Assembly (NCBI GenBank): GCA_040382055.1 | Contig: JBEIGE010000009.1 | Location: 1-64,000 of the forward strand | Reading direction: 5' to 3' | Source: JBEIGE01 sp040382055 | GTDB taxonomy: Bacteria; Pseudomonadota; Gammaproteobacteria; Burkholderiales; Burkholderiaceae_C | Length of the DNA stretch: 64,000 nt | Shown: piece after piece, positions 15,969 to 25,051 of the stretch | How positions within the stretch are numbered: position 1 is the first letter of the stretch | Layout: each line of letters opens with the position of its first letter | Position numbers and translations under genes: made by a program | The notes under the pieces: model-generated | Told to the model about the DNA's origin: nothing | The model's input: only the letters and a program-made list of their open reading frames with translations | The model's database searches: none

Positions 15969-17003
15969 TTAATGCAGGTTTTCGGCCGTCAAGATTTCTA
16001 CGCGCGGCTGCGCCACGCTTTGCACCCCACGCACGTTTTCACACAGCCCGCGTAGGACGCGAGCAGCAGTGAGAACGCAATAATGAACATCCTGGTGCAG
16101 CACATAAGCCAGACTTCCATTGATCAACATGGACTGGTGTACCGCGGTCAAATCATGCGCAATGAGCGGGACGCATTGGGTTAGTCCTGCTTGTTCAAGG
16201 GCCCTCGCCAGACCTGCACTGGCAAGACCAACGCAATACAGCCCGCTCAAATGCGACAGGTCAATACCGCTTTCAAGGTAGTCGGCCAATGCCTTGCAAG
16301 CTCCTTCGTCGTCGGACGGAATATCGGCCAGACGAACCACGGACAGGTCTGGGAAACGCTCCTCGATCACTTGAGAAAAACCGATGCGCCTTTCGATCTC
16401 GCTCGACATCCGGGTGGTCTGGGATGCCAGCAAAAGCTGTGTGCGTTGCTGTTGGCGCGCCATTCGTCCCAGCAGCAGCCCGGCTGTTCGTCCGGCGGCA
16501 AGGTTGTCAGCACCGATGAAGGCCTGACGCATGGAGCCGGCCACATCCGTAAACAGTGTTGCGACATGCACGCCGGCACGAACGTGGTCATTGATCGCCA
16601 GTTTGATAGCTAATACATCTGGTGCAATAAGCACTATCGCATCACAGTCGGTCACACGGGATAGTTCCAGTGCGAAATGTGCTGGGTCTTCGGCCGAAAA
16701 TCGGTAGGTTATTTCGGTGATGTGCTGGTGACGGAAATCACCGGCGGTTTGGGCAATATGCCGCTCCAGGTCATCCAGAAATGGCGAGTTGCCCGCTGGC
16801 AAGAAATATGCGAACTTGAAGTTGCCTTTGCTGCGCGGCCTGCCGCGGCTAACGGCTGGGGCACCAAGGGCACGTATTGCACCCAAAACCTTGCGCTCGG
16901 TCTCGGCATTCACGCCCGATCGCCTGTTGAGTACTCGATCCACAGTGGCCGTACCAACGCCTGCGCTACGGGCTATTTCAGCGATAGTGACGGGGTTTGA
17001 CAT
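15969..17003 (-). CDS. LacI-family regulator of the polyol operon
   Basis: A 344-residue repressor. The N-terminal domain TIAEIARSAGVGTATVDRVL is a classic LacI helix-turn-helix with hinge, followed by a periplasmic-binding-protein-like sensor (about 65-340; FAYFLPAGNSPFLDD, YCVGLASAGLA). It resembles the subgroup that controls sugar-alcohol operons. It lies 62 bp upstream of the binding-protein gene on the same strand, so it is the first gene of the operon or its local regulator. A palindromic TGATGTACATAA sits about 25-35 bp upstream of its start and could be an operator. Confidence 0.9.
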   Translation of the reverse strand: MSNPVTIAEIARSAGVGTATVDRVLNRRSGVNAETERKVLGAIRALGAPAVSRGRPRSKGNFKFAYFLPAGNSPFLDDLERHIAQTAGDFRHQHITEITYRFSAEDPAHFALELSRVTDCDAIVLIAPDVLAIKLAINDHVRAGVHVATLFTDVAGSMRQAFIGADNLAAGRTAGLLLGRMARQQQRTQLLLASQTTRMSSEIERRIGFSQVIEERFPDLSVVRLADIPSDDEGACKALADYLESGIDLSHLSGLYCVGLASAGLARALEQAGLTQCVPLIAHDLTAVHQSMLINGSLAYVLHQDVHYCVLTAARVLRGLCENVRGVQSVAQPRVEILTAENLH

Positions 17004-17592
17004 TGCAGAATGATGTTTGTTCGATGCTTAGTTTATGTACATCAATAATTAAATCAATCAGGGTTATTACTAGTTCATAAGATGAGACTACGCATAGCAA
17101 ACACGTTTTGTGTTCCTTGCTGGTTCTTGTTGAAGTGGCGACGAGTTGTTGTCCTTGCACTGGCGGTGGACACTGTGCGAAATCGCTCTGCGGAATCGGA
17201 TATCCGCTTCTCTTTTTCTGCTGTTGAGTTGGACAACCAGATAGTTGTAAACACCCTCAATGCGCCTGCAGCTGAAATCTGGTTACCTAATCCATTTCTC
17301 GCGATTTCAGCAAGTTCGCAGCCGCTAAGCAGTCATTCACAAACGACTGAACCTGGCCCAAAGTGATTGCTGGAATCGGCTGGAAGCGAATGTTTCGGTC
17401 GGTCAAGTCAAACTTCAAAAATTGGCTCATGACGTAGCCAAATTTGCGCTGTTTCGCGGCCGTAAAGCCGCCATACAGATCAACATCCGATTGGCCTCAA
17501 TCGCACCAGGCGACAAAGTGTTGACACGAGGTATAGGGGATTTTCTGCTCAGTGTCTTCCCGGTGCGCGACAGCCTTGAAAGAGCCAACGCG
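17004..17592. other. Intergenic gap with dispersed repeat copy B
   Basis: No gene is supported. The part next to 17003 holds the promoter of the LacI gene. From 17263 to 17390 lies one of the best copies of the dispersed repeat: a GAAATCTGGTTACCTAATCC block, a GCGATTTCAGCAAGTTCGCA block, a hairpin CAGTCATTCACAAACGACTG, and CTGGCCCAAAGTGATTGCTG with the GGAATCGGCTGGAAGC tail. Confidence 0.7.
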
Positions 17593-18636
17593 CTACCAAG
17601 GCAAGGCCATACCTTCTGGCCGGGGATACGCACTCAACTCTTTGACAACTGCAGCCGACAAGGGGATGCCCTCCAACCTGCGCTGTGCATGGCAGTGTTG
17701 CCCGCGCTCACCAGGCATTCGAATCGCTTGGTTTGCATCGCTGGGCACCAGCCCGCGCAGCGTTGCCACGGTTCGCGCGACCTCGTGCTGAAAATCAACC
17801 ACAGCGGAAAAACGGCCAATGTCCACGGCCAGCAGCCAGGCATTTTGTCGGTGGCGGCGGGCTGCGGGTTTGTCGCTGAAGTAGTCGGCGATGATCGGGT
17901 TGCCCACCACCAAGCTGCAAATCAACTCAAACATCAGGGCCAGGCCCGATCCTTTGGGGCCGGCCATGGGCATGGGGATGGTGGCCTGTTGCGGGTCTGT
18001 GGTGGGTTGCCCCTGGGCGTCCAAAGCCAATCCGGCAGGCAAGGGGGTTTGGTTTTGCTTGGCCAATCGCAGTTGCCCCATGGACATGGCACCGGACGCC
18101 ATGTCCAAAACAATCGGTTCATCATCGGGGCCAGGGACTGCAATGGACAAAGGCGCCGTCGACACCCCTGCCGCGCTGGCACCGTGATATGCCATCAAGG
18201 GCAAAGAAGCCGCAAACGCCACCCCCACCATGCCTTTTTGGGCCAAGGCTTGGGTGAAACACCCCAAGGCCCCCGTGTGGGTCGTGCCGCGCACCATCAC
18301 CAAACCCAAACCCAGGGCGCGGGCTTTGAGGGTGGCTTGCGCCACCGCGTAAGACATGGCCACCGCGCCGGCACTGGCATTCGCATCGAACACGTGAACT
18401 GCGGGGGTATCGTGCAAAACTTGCCACTCGGGCTGTATGTTGATCACGCCTTTGTGAATGAAGTTCAGGTAAAACCCCACCCGCCCGACGCCATGCGTAT
18501 CAATCCCACGCAGTTCGGCCCACAACAAGGCCTTGGCCACGCTGCGTGCGGGCTCGGTGTCCATGCCTGCATGCACAAAAAGGGATTGGACAAAATTTTC
18601 AAGGTGCTCAGCCTGCACCAGGGTGCTGTTGCTCAT
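17593..18636 (-). CDS. Ldh-family (malate/L-lactate dehydrogenase type) oxidoreductase
   Basis: A 347-residue NAD(P)-dependent dehydrogenase of the YlbC/YiaK fold, distinct from classical lactate dehydrogenases. Typical segments are AKALLWAELRGIDTHGVGRV near residue 35-55, the catalytic His in RGTTHTGALG, and LDMASGAMSMGQL. Members reduce 2-keto acids or oxidise 2-hydroxy acids, ureidoglycolate and similar compounds. The start overlaps the end of the TctC-type gene by 4 bp (ATGA), so it is the third gene of the dapA-like / tctC / ldh operon. The cluster suggests a 2-hydroxy or 2-keto acid intermediate in the pathway. Confidence 0.88.
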   Translation of the reverse strand: MSNSTLVQAEHLENFVQSLFVHAGMDTEPARSVAKALLWAELRGIDTHGVGRVGFYLNFIHKGVINIQPEWQVLHDTPAVHVFDANASAGAVAMSYAVAQATLKARALGLGLVMVRGTTHTGALGCFTQALAQKGMVGVAFAASLPLMAYHGASAAGVSTAPLSIAVPGPDDEPIVLDMASGAMSMGQLRLAKQNQTPLPAGLALDAQGQPTTDPQQATIPMPMAGPKGSGLALMFELICSLVVGNPIIADYFSDKPAARRHRQNAWLLAVDIGRFSAVVDFQHEVARTVATLRGLVPSDANQAIRMPGERGQHCHAQRRLEGIPLSAAVVKELSAYPRPEGMALPW

Positions 18637-19682
18637 TGGCGCTCAATCTTTCTGGATTCAATCACTTGGCGCCACTTGCGCAGTTCAGTGGCCATATAGC
18701 GGTTCATCTCGTCAGGAGAATTGGCCTGGGGTTCCCCGCCAAGTTCGACCAATCGGCGCACCACGTCCGCTTGACCGACTATTTTTCGCAACTCCGCGTT
18801 GAGGTATTGCACTATTGGATCGGGTGTGCCCCCAGTAACACCCAAGGCAATAAATGAGTACACCTCATACCCAGGCAGAATCTCGCTCACATTGGCAAGC
18901 TCGGGCATGGGTTTGTAGCGCTCACGGCCAGTACCGGCCAAGGCACGCAGTTTTCCGCTCTTGATGAACGGCAATGACAGTGTCGGCGCCTCAAACAAAA
19001 AATCCACCCGGCCGGCCAGGGTTTCACTCAGAGCTGTGCTGCCGCCTTTGGTCGGGATGTGCACGGTTTCAATAGTGGCCATGGCGTTCATCAATTCTGC
19101 CGACAAATGGCTGATCGACCCGACCCCCGAAGTGGCGTAATTGAGGGAGCCAGGATTTTTTTTGGCGTGTGCTACCAAATCGGGGAAAGTTTTAAATGCA
19201 GAGCTGGCCGGGACATTGATGATGAAAGGATAGGCAGTCACCAGGGACACCATGGCCATGTCTTTGATCGGGTCAAACGTTGGCGTGGTGCTCAGGGCTG
19301 CGGCCGCCGGATAAGCGCCCGTGACCAGCAACAGCGTGTGTCCATCGGGTTTGGCTTTGGCCACAAAACTGGCCCCTACCATGCCGCCGGCACCGGCTCG
19401 GTTTTCGACCACAACAGGCACATTCAGGGCCTCACCCAGTTTTTGGGCCAACAAACGCGCCATGATGTCTGCAGAGCCACCCACGGCAAACGGGCAGACC
19501 AAGGTCAAGGCCCGGCTGGGGTATCCCGCTACCGGACTGGACGCCATGGCTACAGTACCTGCTGTACCCCCAAGCCACAAAGCGCTGGCAAGCCCTAAAA
19601 AAGAAAGCGTTAAGCGGATGCGGTTCATCAAACGGGCGCGTCCATACGTTCCCCGACCTGGGTTAAAAACAGCGGTATTCAT
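18633..19682 (-). CDS. Bug/TctC-family periplasmic binding protein
   Basis: A binding protein of the tripartite tricarboxylate transporter family, 349 residues from the ATG at 19682, which overlaps the preceding stop as ATGA. An alternative start at 19628 (MNRIRLTLSF) would give a more typical signal peptide. The signal region is FLGLASALWLGGTAGTVAMA. Core family motifs are GYPSRALTLVCPFAVGGSAD, VVVENRAGAGGMVGA and GSLNYATSGVGS. No TctA/TctB membrane genes are in the window, as is common for orphan Bug proteins in Burkholderiales. It probably binds a carboxylated substrate or product of the neighbouring catabolic genes. Confidence 0.88.
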   Translation of the reverse strand: MNTAVFNPGRGTYGRARLMNRIRLTLSFLGLASALWLGGTAGTVAMASSPVAGYPSRALTLVCPFAVGGSADIMARLLAQKLGEALNVPVVVENRAGAGGMVGASFVAKAKPDGHTLLLVTGAYPAAAALSTTPTFDPIKDMAMVSLVTAYPFIINVPASSAFKTFPDLVAHAKKNPGSLNYATSGVGSISHLSAELMNAMATIETVHIPTKGGSTALSETLAGRVDFLFEAPTLSLPFIKSGKLRALAGTGRERYKPMPELANVSEILPGYEVYSFIALGVTGGTPDPIVQYLNAELRKIVGQADVVRRLVELGGEPQANSPDEMNRYMATELRKWRQVIESRKIERQ

Positions 19683-20614
19683 GGCTTGAGCAATCCAGCG
19701 GCAATCAAGGCTTGGCGAATCCGCTCGATTTCATCGGGCTGGATTTTCACCAGCGGCGGTCGCACCACAGCACGCGGTAACTTGCCCAGCAACACCAAGG
19801 CCTCTTTCATGCGGTTGTGCATATCCACAAAAGGTTCTGTGTAAAAAACTTCGGCGGTGTGGTAAATGCGGTTGTGGATTTGTTGGGCCAGACCCAAGTC
19901 TTTGTTTTGCACGGCTTGGAAAAGTTGCGCCTGCAAGTCGGCGATGACCGATCCGCTGCCTGATAAAAGCCCGTTGCAACCCAGAACCAAGGAGCTGAAC
20001 AACCAGGCACTGTGGGTGCTCAATACATTCACTGGAGGTTGACGGGATTGCAAGGCGCGAATTTGCCGATCGGCCAATTGCGCATTGCCACACCAGTCTT
20101 TGATGGCCGCAATCGTGGGCACGGCCTCGATCATGCGCAGCAGTGTGGTCAGGGGATAGCCTTGCCCCCCCGCAGGGTTGTACTGAAAAGCGATCAGGGG
20201 CAAATCAGTGACATCGGCGATGCGCTTGAAATGCTCGATTGCCATTTCCGGGCGCTGGCCAAAGGTGTAAATGCCCGATGGAAACACAAGCAAGGCATCG
20301 GCGCCACCCTCATGGGCCATTTTGGCCAAACGCTGGGCTTCCATGCTGCTGTCGGTGTAGATGCCGTTGACGATGGGCAATTTGCCACCAATTTCGTCTT
20401 TGGTGATGGCCAACACCCGGGCCTGCTCTTCAAACGTGCAAGAAGCTGCTTCGGTGGAATGGGCATTGACCGTGATGGCGCTGATACCTTGCACGCTGGC
20501 CACATCGCGCAGGTGCGCGCGATAACTCACCTCATCGATGGAAAGATCATCAAAAAAAGGCAGCAAAACAGCAGGGATAACGCCGTGGGGATGAAAACGA
20601 TGTGCCTTATTCAT
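19679..20614 (-). CDS. Dihydrodipicolinate synthase (DapA) family lyase/aldolase
   Basis: A 311-residue class I (Schiff-base) aldolase-type enzyme. The catalytic Lys is in TIAAIKDWCG and the conserved Tyr in LIAFQYNPAGG. The usual GTTGE block is replaced by NAHSTEAAS, so it is unlikely to be the lysine-biosynthesis DapA. Relatives cleave or dehydrate sugar acids, keto acids or aromatic side-chain products. It is the first gene of a minus-strand operon (then tctC and ldh) and is divergent, with an 82-bp gap, from the VOC and amidohydrolase genes. Confidence 0.87.
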   Translation of the reverse strand: MNKAHRFHPHGVIPAVLLPFFDDLSIDEVSYRAHLRDVASVQGISAITVNAHSTEAASCTFEEQARVLAITKDEIGGKLPIVNGIYTDSSMEAQRLAKMAHEGGADALLVFPSGIYTFGQRPEMAIEHFKRIADVTDLPLIAFQYNPAGGQGYPLTTLLRMIEAVPTIAAIKDWCGNAQLADRQIRALQSRQPPVNVLSTHSAWLFSSLVLGCNGLLSGSGSVIADLQAQLFQAVQNKDLGLAQQIHNRIYHTAEVFYTEPFVDMHNRMKEALVLLGKLPRAVVRPPLVKIQPDEIERIRQALIAAGLLKP

Positions 20615-20696
20615 GATGCCTTGGAGGGTTGTAAATTAAGGCTGTAGGATAAAGCATCGCCACCCCGTTTGCACAGACGGGTTCACCCTTGTCAGA

Positions 20697-21938
20697 ATGG
20701 AATTTATGGCTTCTCAAAACCCCACATCCCACATCGTTGACGGCTTGCGCTTGCCACGGCCTTTTCAGGTGCGTCGCTTGGGGCACTTTGGTATTAATGT
20801 CGAATCTGTCGCCCGGTCCCTGGATTTTTATGGTCGATTGCTAGGGTTTGAGATTTCTGATCAGATTGACTTTGGTCCCCGCGTTCCTGAAGCTCTGAAG
20901 GCACTGGCAGGTCCCACCCTGGGTTACTTTATGCGCCATGGAACCGACCACCATTCGTTTGTGCTCTTCCCTCAAGCAACGATGCATGCCAGCAACCCCC
21001 ACTACCAGGCCCACCCGCACCTCAACCTGAACCAACTGACTTGGCAGGTTTCGACTTTGCGCGAAGTGGCCCATGGCTTGGCATGGTTCGAATCTTTGGA
21101 CTCGCGCGTGCTGCGCTCCGGGCGCGACACCCCAGGATCGAATTGGCATATTTATCCGGTGGATCCTGAAGGGCACATCAACGAGCTGTATTACGGTATC
21201 GAGCAAATCGGCTGGCCCGGGTATTCCAAACCCATGGCCATGCATGGCATTCGCTACACACAGCCGCCCGAATTGCCCCATCAATCCGAGTTTGCAGAGG
21301 TCAACCAAGCCATGGCCCAAGGCGTGGCTTTGTCAAGTGGCTATCGGCGCGAAGACGCCTTGCAAGAGACTTTTGATGTGGGTGGGATTCTGTTGCCGCG
21401 TCCGTTCAAAATCACCAAAGTGGGACCGGTGCGCTTGTTTGTGCGCGATGTCCAGGCCGTGCTGCAGTTTTACACCCATGGCCTGGGCTTGAGCCTGAGC
21501 GAGCAAGCCGATGTGTTGGGCCACACCTGTTATTTTTTGCGCTCCAATACCGAGCACCACGCACTGGCCATATACCCTGAAGCTTTGCGCGTTACATTGG
21601 GCATCCAACACTCACGCAGCCTGCTGGGCTTTGGTTTGCAGCTGGGCAGCTATGCCCAATTGCGTGCGGCGGTGAACTTCATGGGCCTGGCAGGTTACCA
21701 GCCTGTCGGCATGCCCCCTGCCCTGTCACCCGGCATGGGCCACCATGTGTGGCTGCAAGACCCCGATGGCAATGCGGTGCAGCTTTATTGGGAAATGGAG
21801 CAAATTGGCTGGAATGGTTCGCCCCGACCGGTGGCGCAAAGAAGGGCTTGGCCGCAAAACCCCGCCGATTGGCCTGACCACATTGACGCCCTGCCAGACA
21901 GCTTCATGGGCGAAGTTTTTTTAGGTCCTTTGAACTGA
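20697..21938 (+). CDS. Two-domain VOC-superfamily protein (extradiol dioxygenase-like)
   Basis: A 413-residue protein with two vicinal-oxygen-chelate repeats. In domain 1 (about 20-170) the likely metal ligands are the His in RRLGHFGINV, a His in HPHLNLNQLT and the Glu in GHINELYYGIEQ. In domain 2 (about 225-390) the first ligand position reads KVGPVRLFVRD with no His, while the later EHHALAIYP and NAVQLYWEMEQ positions remain. Ring-cleaving dioxygenases normally use only one domain for metal, so the second or first repeat may be structural. It starts a plus-strand operon with an amidohydrolase 8 bp downstream. The family also includes isomerases, so ring cleavage is a guess. Confidence 0.85.
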   Translation: MEFMASQNPTSHIVDGLRLPRPFQVRRLGHFGINVESVARSLDFYGRLLGFEISDQIDFGPRVPEALKALAGPTLGYFMRHGTDHHSFVLFPQATMHASNPHYQAHPHLNLNQLTWQVSTLREVAHGLAWFESLDSRVLRSGRDTPGSNWHIYPVDPEGHINELYYGIEQIGWPGYSKPMAMHGIRYTQPPELPHQSEFAEVNQAMAQGVALSSGYRREDALQETFDVGGILLPRPFKITKVGPVRLFVRDVQAVLQFYTHGLGLSLSEQADVLGHTCYFLRSNTEHHALAIYPEALRVTLGIQHSRSLLGFGLQLGSYAQLRAAVNFMGLAGYQPVGMPPALSPGMGHHVWLQDPDGNAVQLYWEMEQIGWNGSPRPVAQRRAWPQNPADWPDHIDALPDSFMGEVFLGPLN

Positions 21939-21946
21939 AGTCAGAG

Positions 21947-23590
21947 ATGGGCAAGATGAGCTGTGACATATTGATTCAAGGCGGGACTGTTTATGACGGC
22001 ACCGGTGCGCCAGGGGTCCTGGCCGATGTAGCCATTAACCAAGGCCGCCTGACGGCCATTGGAAACCACCTGGGTCTGTCAGCCAAGCGGGTGATCGACG
22101 CTCGCGGATTGGTGGTGGCCCCGGGGTTCATTGACATCAAAACCCACTCCGATTTCACCCTGCCCATCAACCCCAAAGCCGAAAGCAAATTGCGCCAAGG
22201 CGTGACCACTGAAATCATTGGCCACTGTGGCTTTTCAGTGGCCCCGTGCTTGCCCGGCAAAGTCAAACTGCTGGCCGATTACCTCAACCCCAGCGCACCA
22301 TGGCTGCCTTTTCGCGAAATGGGGTTTGGCGAATATCTGAACAGCTTCCCCGCCACATCGGTGAATGCCGGCATGCTGGTGGGCCACAACACCTTGCGTT
22401 TGATGGCCATGGGGATGGCGCAACGCGCACCCACTGAGGCTGAAATGACCCACATGCTGGCCTTGCTGCAAGAGGGTCTGCAAGCCGGGGCTTTGGGCTT
22501 GTCCAGCGGCTTGTTCACCACGCCGGGTGCCTATGCCCAGGCCGAAGAAATGTTGCGACTGGCCAAATTGGTTGAACAACACCATGGCGCCTACTTCACC
22601 CACTTGCGCGATGAATCCAATGGTGTGATGGCGGCCCTGCAGGAGGCCATTGACATTGCCAGCGCCTGTCGCATCCATGTGCAAGTGGTTCATTTCAAAT
22701 GTTCAGGCGTGGACAACTGGGGGCAAACCGCCCAGGCTTTGGCGCAAATGCAAGCGGCGCGTGATGCGGGGATGGACATCGATTGCGATGCCTACCCCTA
22801 TACCGCCGGCAGTAACCCGCTCAAAAACATCTTGCCCCAATGGGTGCAAGCAGGCGGTGTCGAGGCCATGCTGGAGCGCTTGACCGATGCCAACACCCGA
22901 GAGCGCATCCGGCAAGAGGTTGAGCGCGATGGCTTGAACAACTGGGGCCGCATTGCATCTTGGGACGATGTGCGCATCTCCATCACCCCCCACCAGCCGC
23001 AACACGCGGGTAAAACCATTGCTGGACTGGCCCAGGAAAGGGGCATGGACCCGGTCGACACCTTGTGCGATTACTTGCGAGAGGACCGCGGTGCGACCCG
23101 TGTTTTGATCACCTCGATTTCTGAAGATGACGTGCGCGAATTGATCCGCTCGCCTGCGGCCTTGATTGGGTCAGATGGCAATTGCGTCTCGCACGAAGGC
23201 GTGGTCAGCCAAGGCATGCCCCACCCGCGCTTTTACGGCACTTTTCCCCGCGTGCTGGGTCGCTATGTGCACCGCGAACAAGTCACCAGCCTGGCTCTCG
23301 CCATTTTCAAAATGACCGGTGCGACAGCACGCGCTTTGCGCTTGCGCGACCGGGGGTTGTTGCGCGTGGGCATGTGCGCTGACGTCACGATGTTTGAACC
23401 CGATGTTTTTTTGGATCTCTCAACCTACCAAGACCCGCACCGCTACCCCGCAGGCCAGCGAACCACCGTGTTGGTCAATGGGGTGGTGGTGATCGACCAG
23501 GCCCAACACACTGGCGCTCTGCCCGGACGCGTTTTGCGCCGCAGTGCCGACGGCAGCGTGGGCTTTAATGAACCGGCCAATAGCCCTTGA
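21947..23590 (+). CDS. D-aminoacylase-type amidohydrolase with altered metal site
   Basis: A 547-residue metal-dependent hydrolase of the N-acyl-D-amino-acid deacylase group. Features in order: beta-sandwich DILIQGGTVYDGTG, metal motif GFIDIKTHSDF, Cys motif TEIIGHCGFS (C94), His in YFTHLRDES and VQVVHFKCSG, and late Asp in LIGSDGNCVSHEG. The usual first His of the HxH motif is Lys65; H67 follows. In D-aminoacylases the Cys and two later His residues hold the main zinc, so the protein may still be active with one metal. It lies 8 bp after the VOC gene, and its 3' end overlaps the convergent amidohydrolase gene by 26 bp. Confidence 0.88.
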   Translation: MGKMSCDILIQGGTVYDGTGAPGVLADVAINQGRLTAIGNHLGLSAKRVIDARGLVVAPGFIDIKTHSDFTLPINPKAESKLRQGVTTEIIGHCGFSVAPCLPGKVKLLADYLNPSAPWLPFREMGFGEYLNSFPATSVNAGMLVGHNTLRLMAMGMAQRAPTEAEMTHMLALLQEGLQAGALGLSSGLFTTPGAYAQAEEMLRLAKLVEQHHGAYFTHLRDESNGVMAALQEAIDIASACRIHVQVVHFKCSGVDNWGQTAQALAQMQAARDAGMDIDCDAYPYTAGSNPLKNILPQWVQAGGVEAMLERLTDANTRERIRQEVERDGLNNWGRIASWDDVRISITPHQPQHAGKTIAGLAQERGMDPVDTLCDYLREDRGATRVLITSISEDDVRELIRSPAALIGSDGNCVSHEGVVSQGMPHPRFYGTFPRVLGRYVHREQVTSLALAIFKMTGATARALRLRDRGLLRVGMCADVTMFEPDVFLDLSTYQDPHRYPAGQRTTVLVNGVVVIDQAQHTGALPGRVLRRSADGSVGFNEPANSP

Positions 23591-24992
23591 CCAGTTTTTT
23601 CATGTCCAGGCGCGCAGCAATGCGTTGAGCCGATTCACCCACTTGCTGCATCAAGGCGTCGTGATCAATGCGGGTGAGCTTGCCGTCTTTGAGCACCTGT
23701 TCGCCAGCAATAAAAACATCTTTCACGCTGTTACCCGTGGCGCTGTAGACCAGATTGGAAACCGGGTTGTACAGGGGTTGCCATTCAGCCTGGGTGGCAT
23801 CAAAAATCACAAAGTCAGCTTCTTTACCCACTTCGATGGAGCCAATGCGGTCTTGCAAGCCCACCCCTTTGGCCCCATTCAGGGTGGCCATTTCAATGGC
23901 GTGCTCGGGAGGCATCACCCGCGGGTTCATACGCACCTCTTTGTACAAACATGCAGCCATGCGCATTTCTTGCACCATATCGACCACGCCGGACGACGCG
24001 TGGTCGGAACCCAAACTCACATTCACCCCCATGGCCATCAGCTCCGGATGCTTGCCAGCCGCCATATAGCCATAACCGTTGTGCAATGACGACGAAGGGC
24101 TGCACACCAAGGTGGGTTTGCGCTTGACCAACAAAGCGAGTTCTTGGGGTTCGAGCCAACCCGAGTGCACCAAGATCATGTTTTCATCCAGCACCCCCAG
24201 CGACTCCAGGCGTTCGATCTCGGCTTTACCCGTGGCCGAGACGCTGGCGTCATGGGTTTGATAACTGAAGCAGGCGTGGGTTTGCAACTTGACCCGGTGT
24301 TTATTAGCCAGGTCCTTGAGCCCCGTGATGAGTTCATCACTGGCATTGTTCATGCCCCTAAACGACGCCGACAGGGTGAGTCGGCCATGGTGCTGCCCGA
24401 GGTAGCGCTCAAACAAAGCTTCGGTTTTTTCCAGGCAAGCGCCAGTGGATTCGATCATGCTGGCAGGCAGCAGGCCCATGACCGATTTGGTTTTATCAAA
24501 GCATGAACAGGCTGCCACCAGACGCATCCCTGTGGCCAGCACCGAGGAGATGGTCGCATCGGGGTGGTAATTGCCAGGGTCGGTGAAACAGGTCACCCCA
24601 TGGCGCATCAATTCCAAGGCTGCAAAAGCAGAACTCACCGCCACGTCCTCGCGGGTGTTGGCGGCCTCGTAGGGGTACATGTGTTCAAACAAAAACTGCT
24701 GGGCATTGGCCTCATCGGCCAAACCCCGGGAGAGTTGGAAAGAGGCATGCAAATGGTTATCGATCATGCCGGGAATTACCACCCGGCCATGGCCAGAAAT
24801 AGTTTGGCCCGCCTCCCATTGGCACTTGACATCAGCGGTTTTCCCAACCGCCACAAACTGGCCGTCTTTCACCGCCAAGGCCGCATCGCGAATGATGCGC
24901 CGTTGGGAGTCAACGGTGATAAGCCAGTCAATGTGGGTAACCATCAGGTCACATGGGAGCGGCTGGCCTGGGGCTGGTATTGTCGATGGCAT
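23565..24992 (-). CDS. Amidohydrolase of the TrzA/SsnA/ATZ-like deaminase group
   Basis: A 475-residue metal-dependent hydrolase starting at ATG 24992 (MPSTIPAPGQ). Motifs: VVIPGMIDNHLHASFQLSRG (HxH), ENMILVHSGWLEP, and VSLGSDHASSGVVDM (Asp ligand). The group contains N-ethylammeline chlorohydrolase, S-adenosylhomocysteine deaminase and guanine deaminase. The substrate is therefore probably an amidine-, guanidine- or N-heterocycle-like compound, but cannot be named. It is the third gene of a minus-strand operon after an alpha/beta hydrolase and a TctC-type binding protein. Confidence 0.87.
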   Translation of the reverse strand: MPSTIPAPGQPLPCDLMVTHIDWLITVDSQRRIIRDAALAVKDGQFVAVGKTADVKCQWEAGQTISGHGRVVIPGMIDNHLHASFQLSRGLADEANAQQFLFEHMYPYEAANTREDVAVSSAFAALELMRHGVTCFTDPGNYHPDATISSVLATGMRLVAACSCFDKTKSVMGLLPASMIESTGACLEKTEALFERYLGQHHGRLTLSASFRGMNNASDELITGLKDLANKHRVKLQTHACFSYQTHDASVSATGKAEIERLESLGVLDENMILVHSGWLEPQELALLVKRKPTLVCSPSSSLHNGYGYMAAGKHPELMAMGVNVSLGSDHASSGVVDMVQEMRMAACLYKEVRMNPRVMPPEHAIEMATLNGAKGVGLQDRIGSIEVGKEADFVIFDATQAEWQPLYNPVSNLVYSATGNSVKDVFIAGEQVLKDGKLTRIDHDALMQQVGESAQRIAARLDMKKLVKGYWPVH

Positions 24993-25051
24993 GCAGTGGC
25001 TTTGGGCTCTAGAGGGAAAGTTGATTGGTCGAAAAAGGGTGCGCGAGTGCC

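Noticed and set aside
17422..18699. A 425-codon open frame on the plus strand
   Set aside because: It is the antisense of the Ldh-type gene, rich in His/Gln/Arg from opposite-strand codons, with no family similarity or ribosome site.
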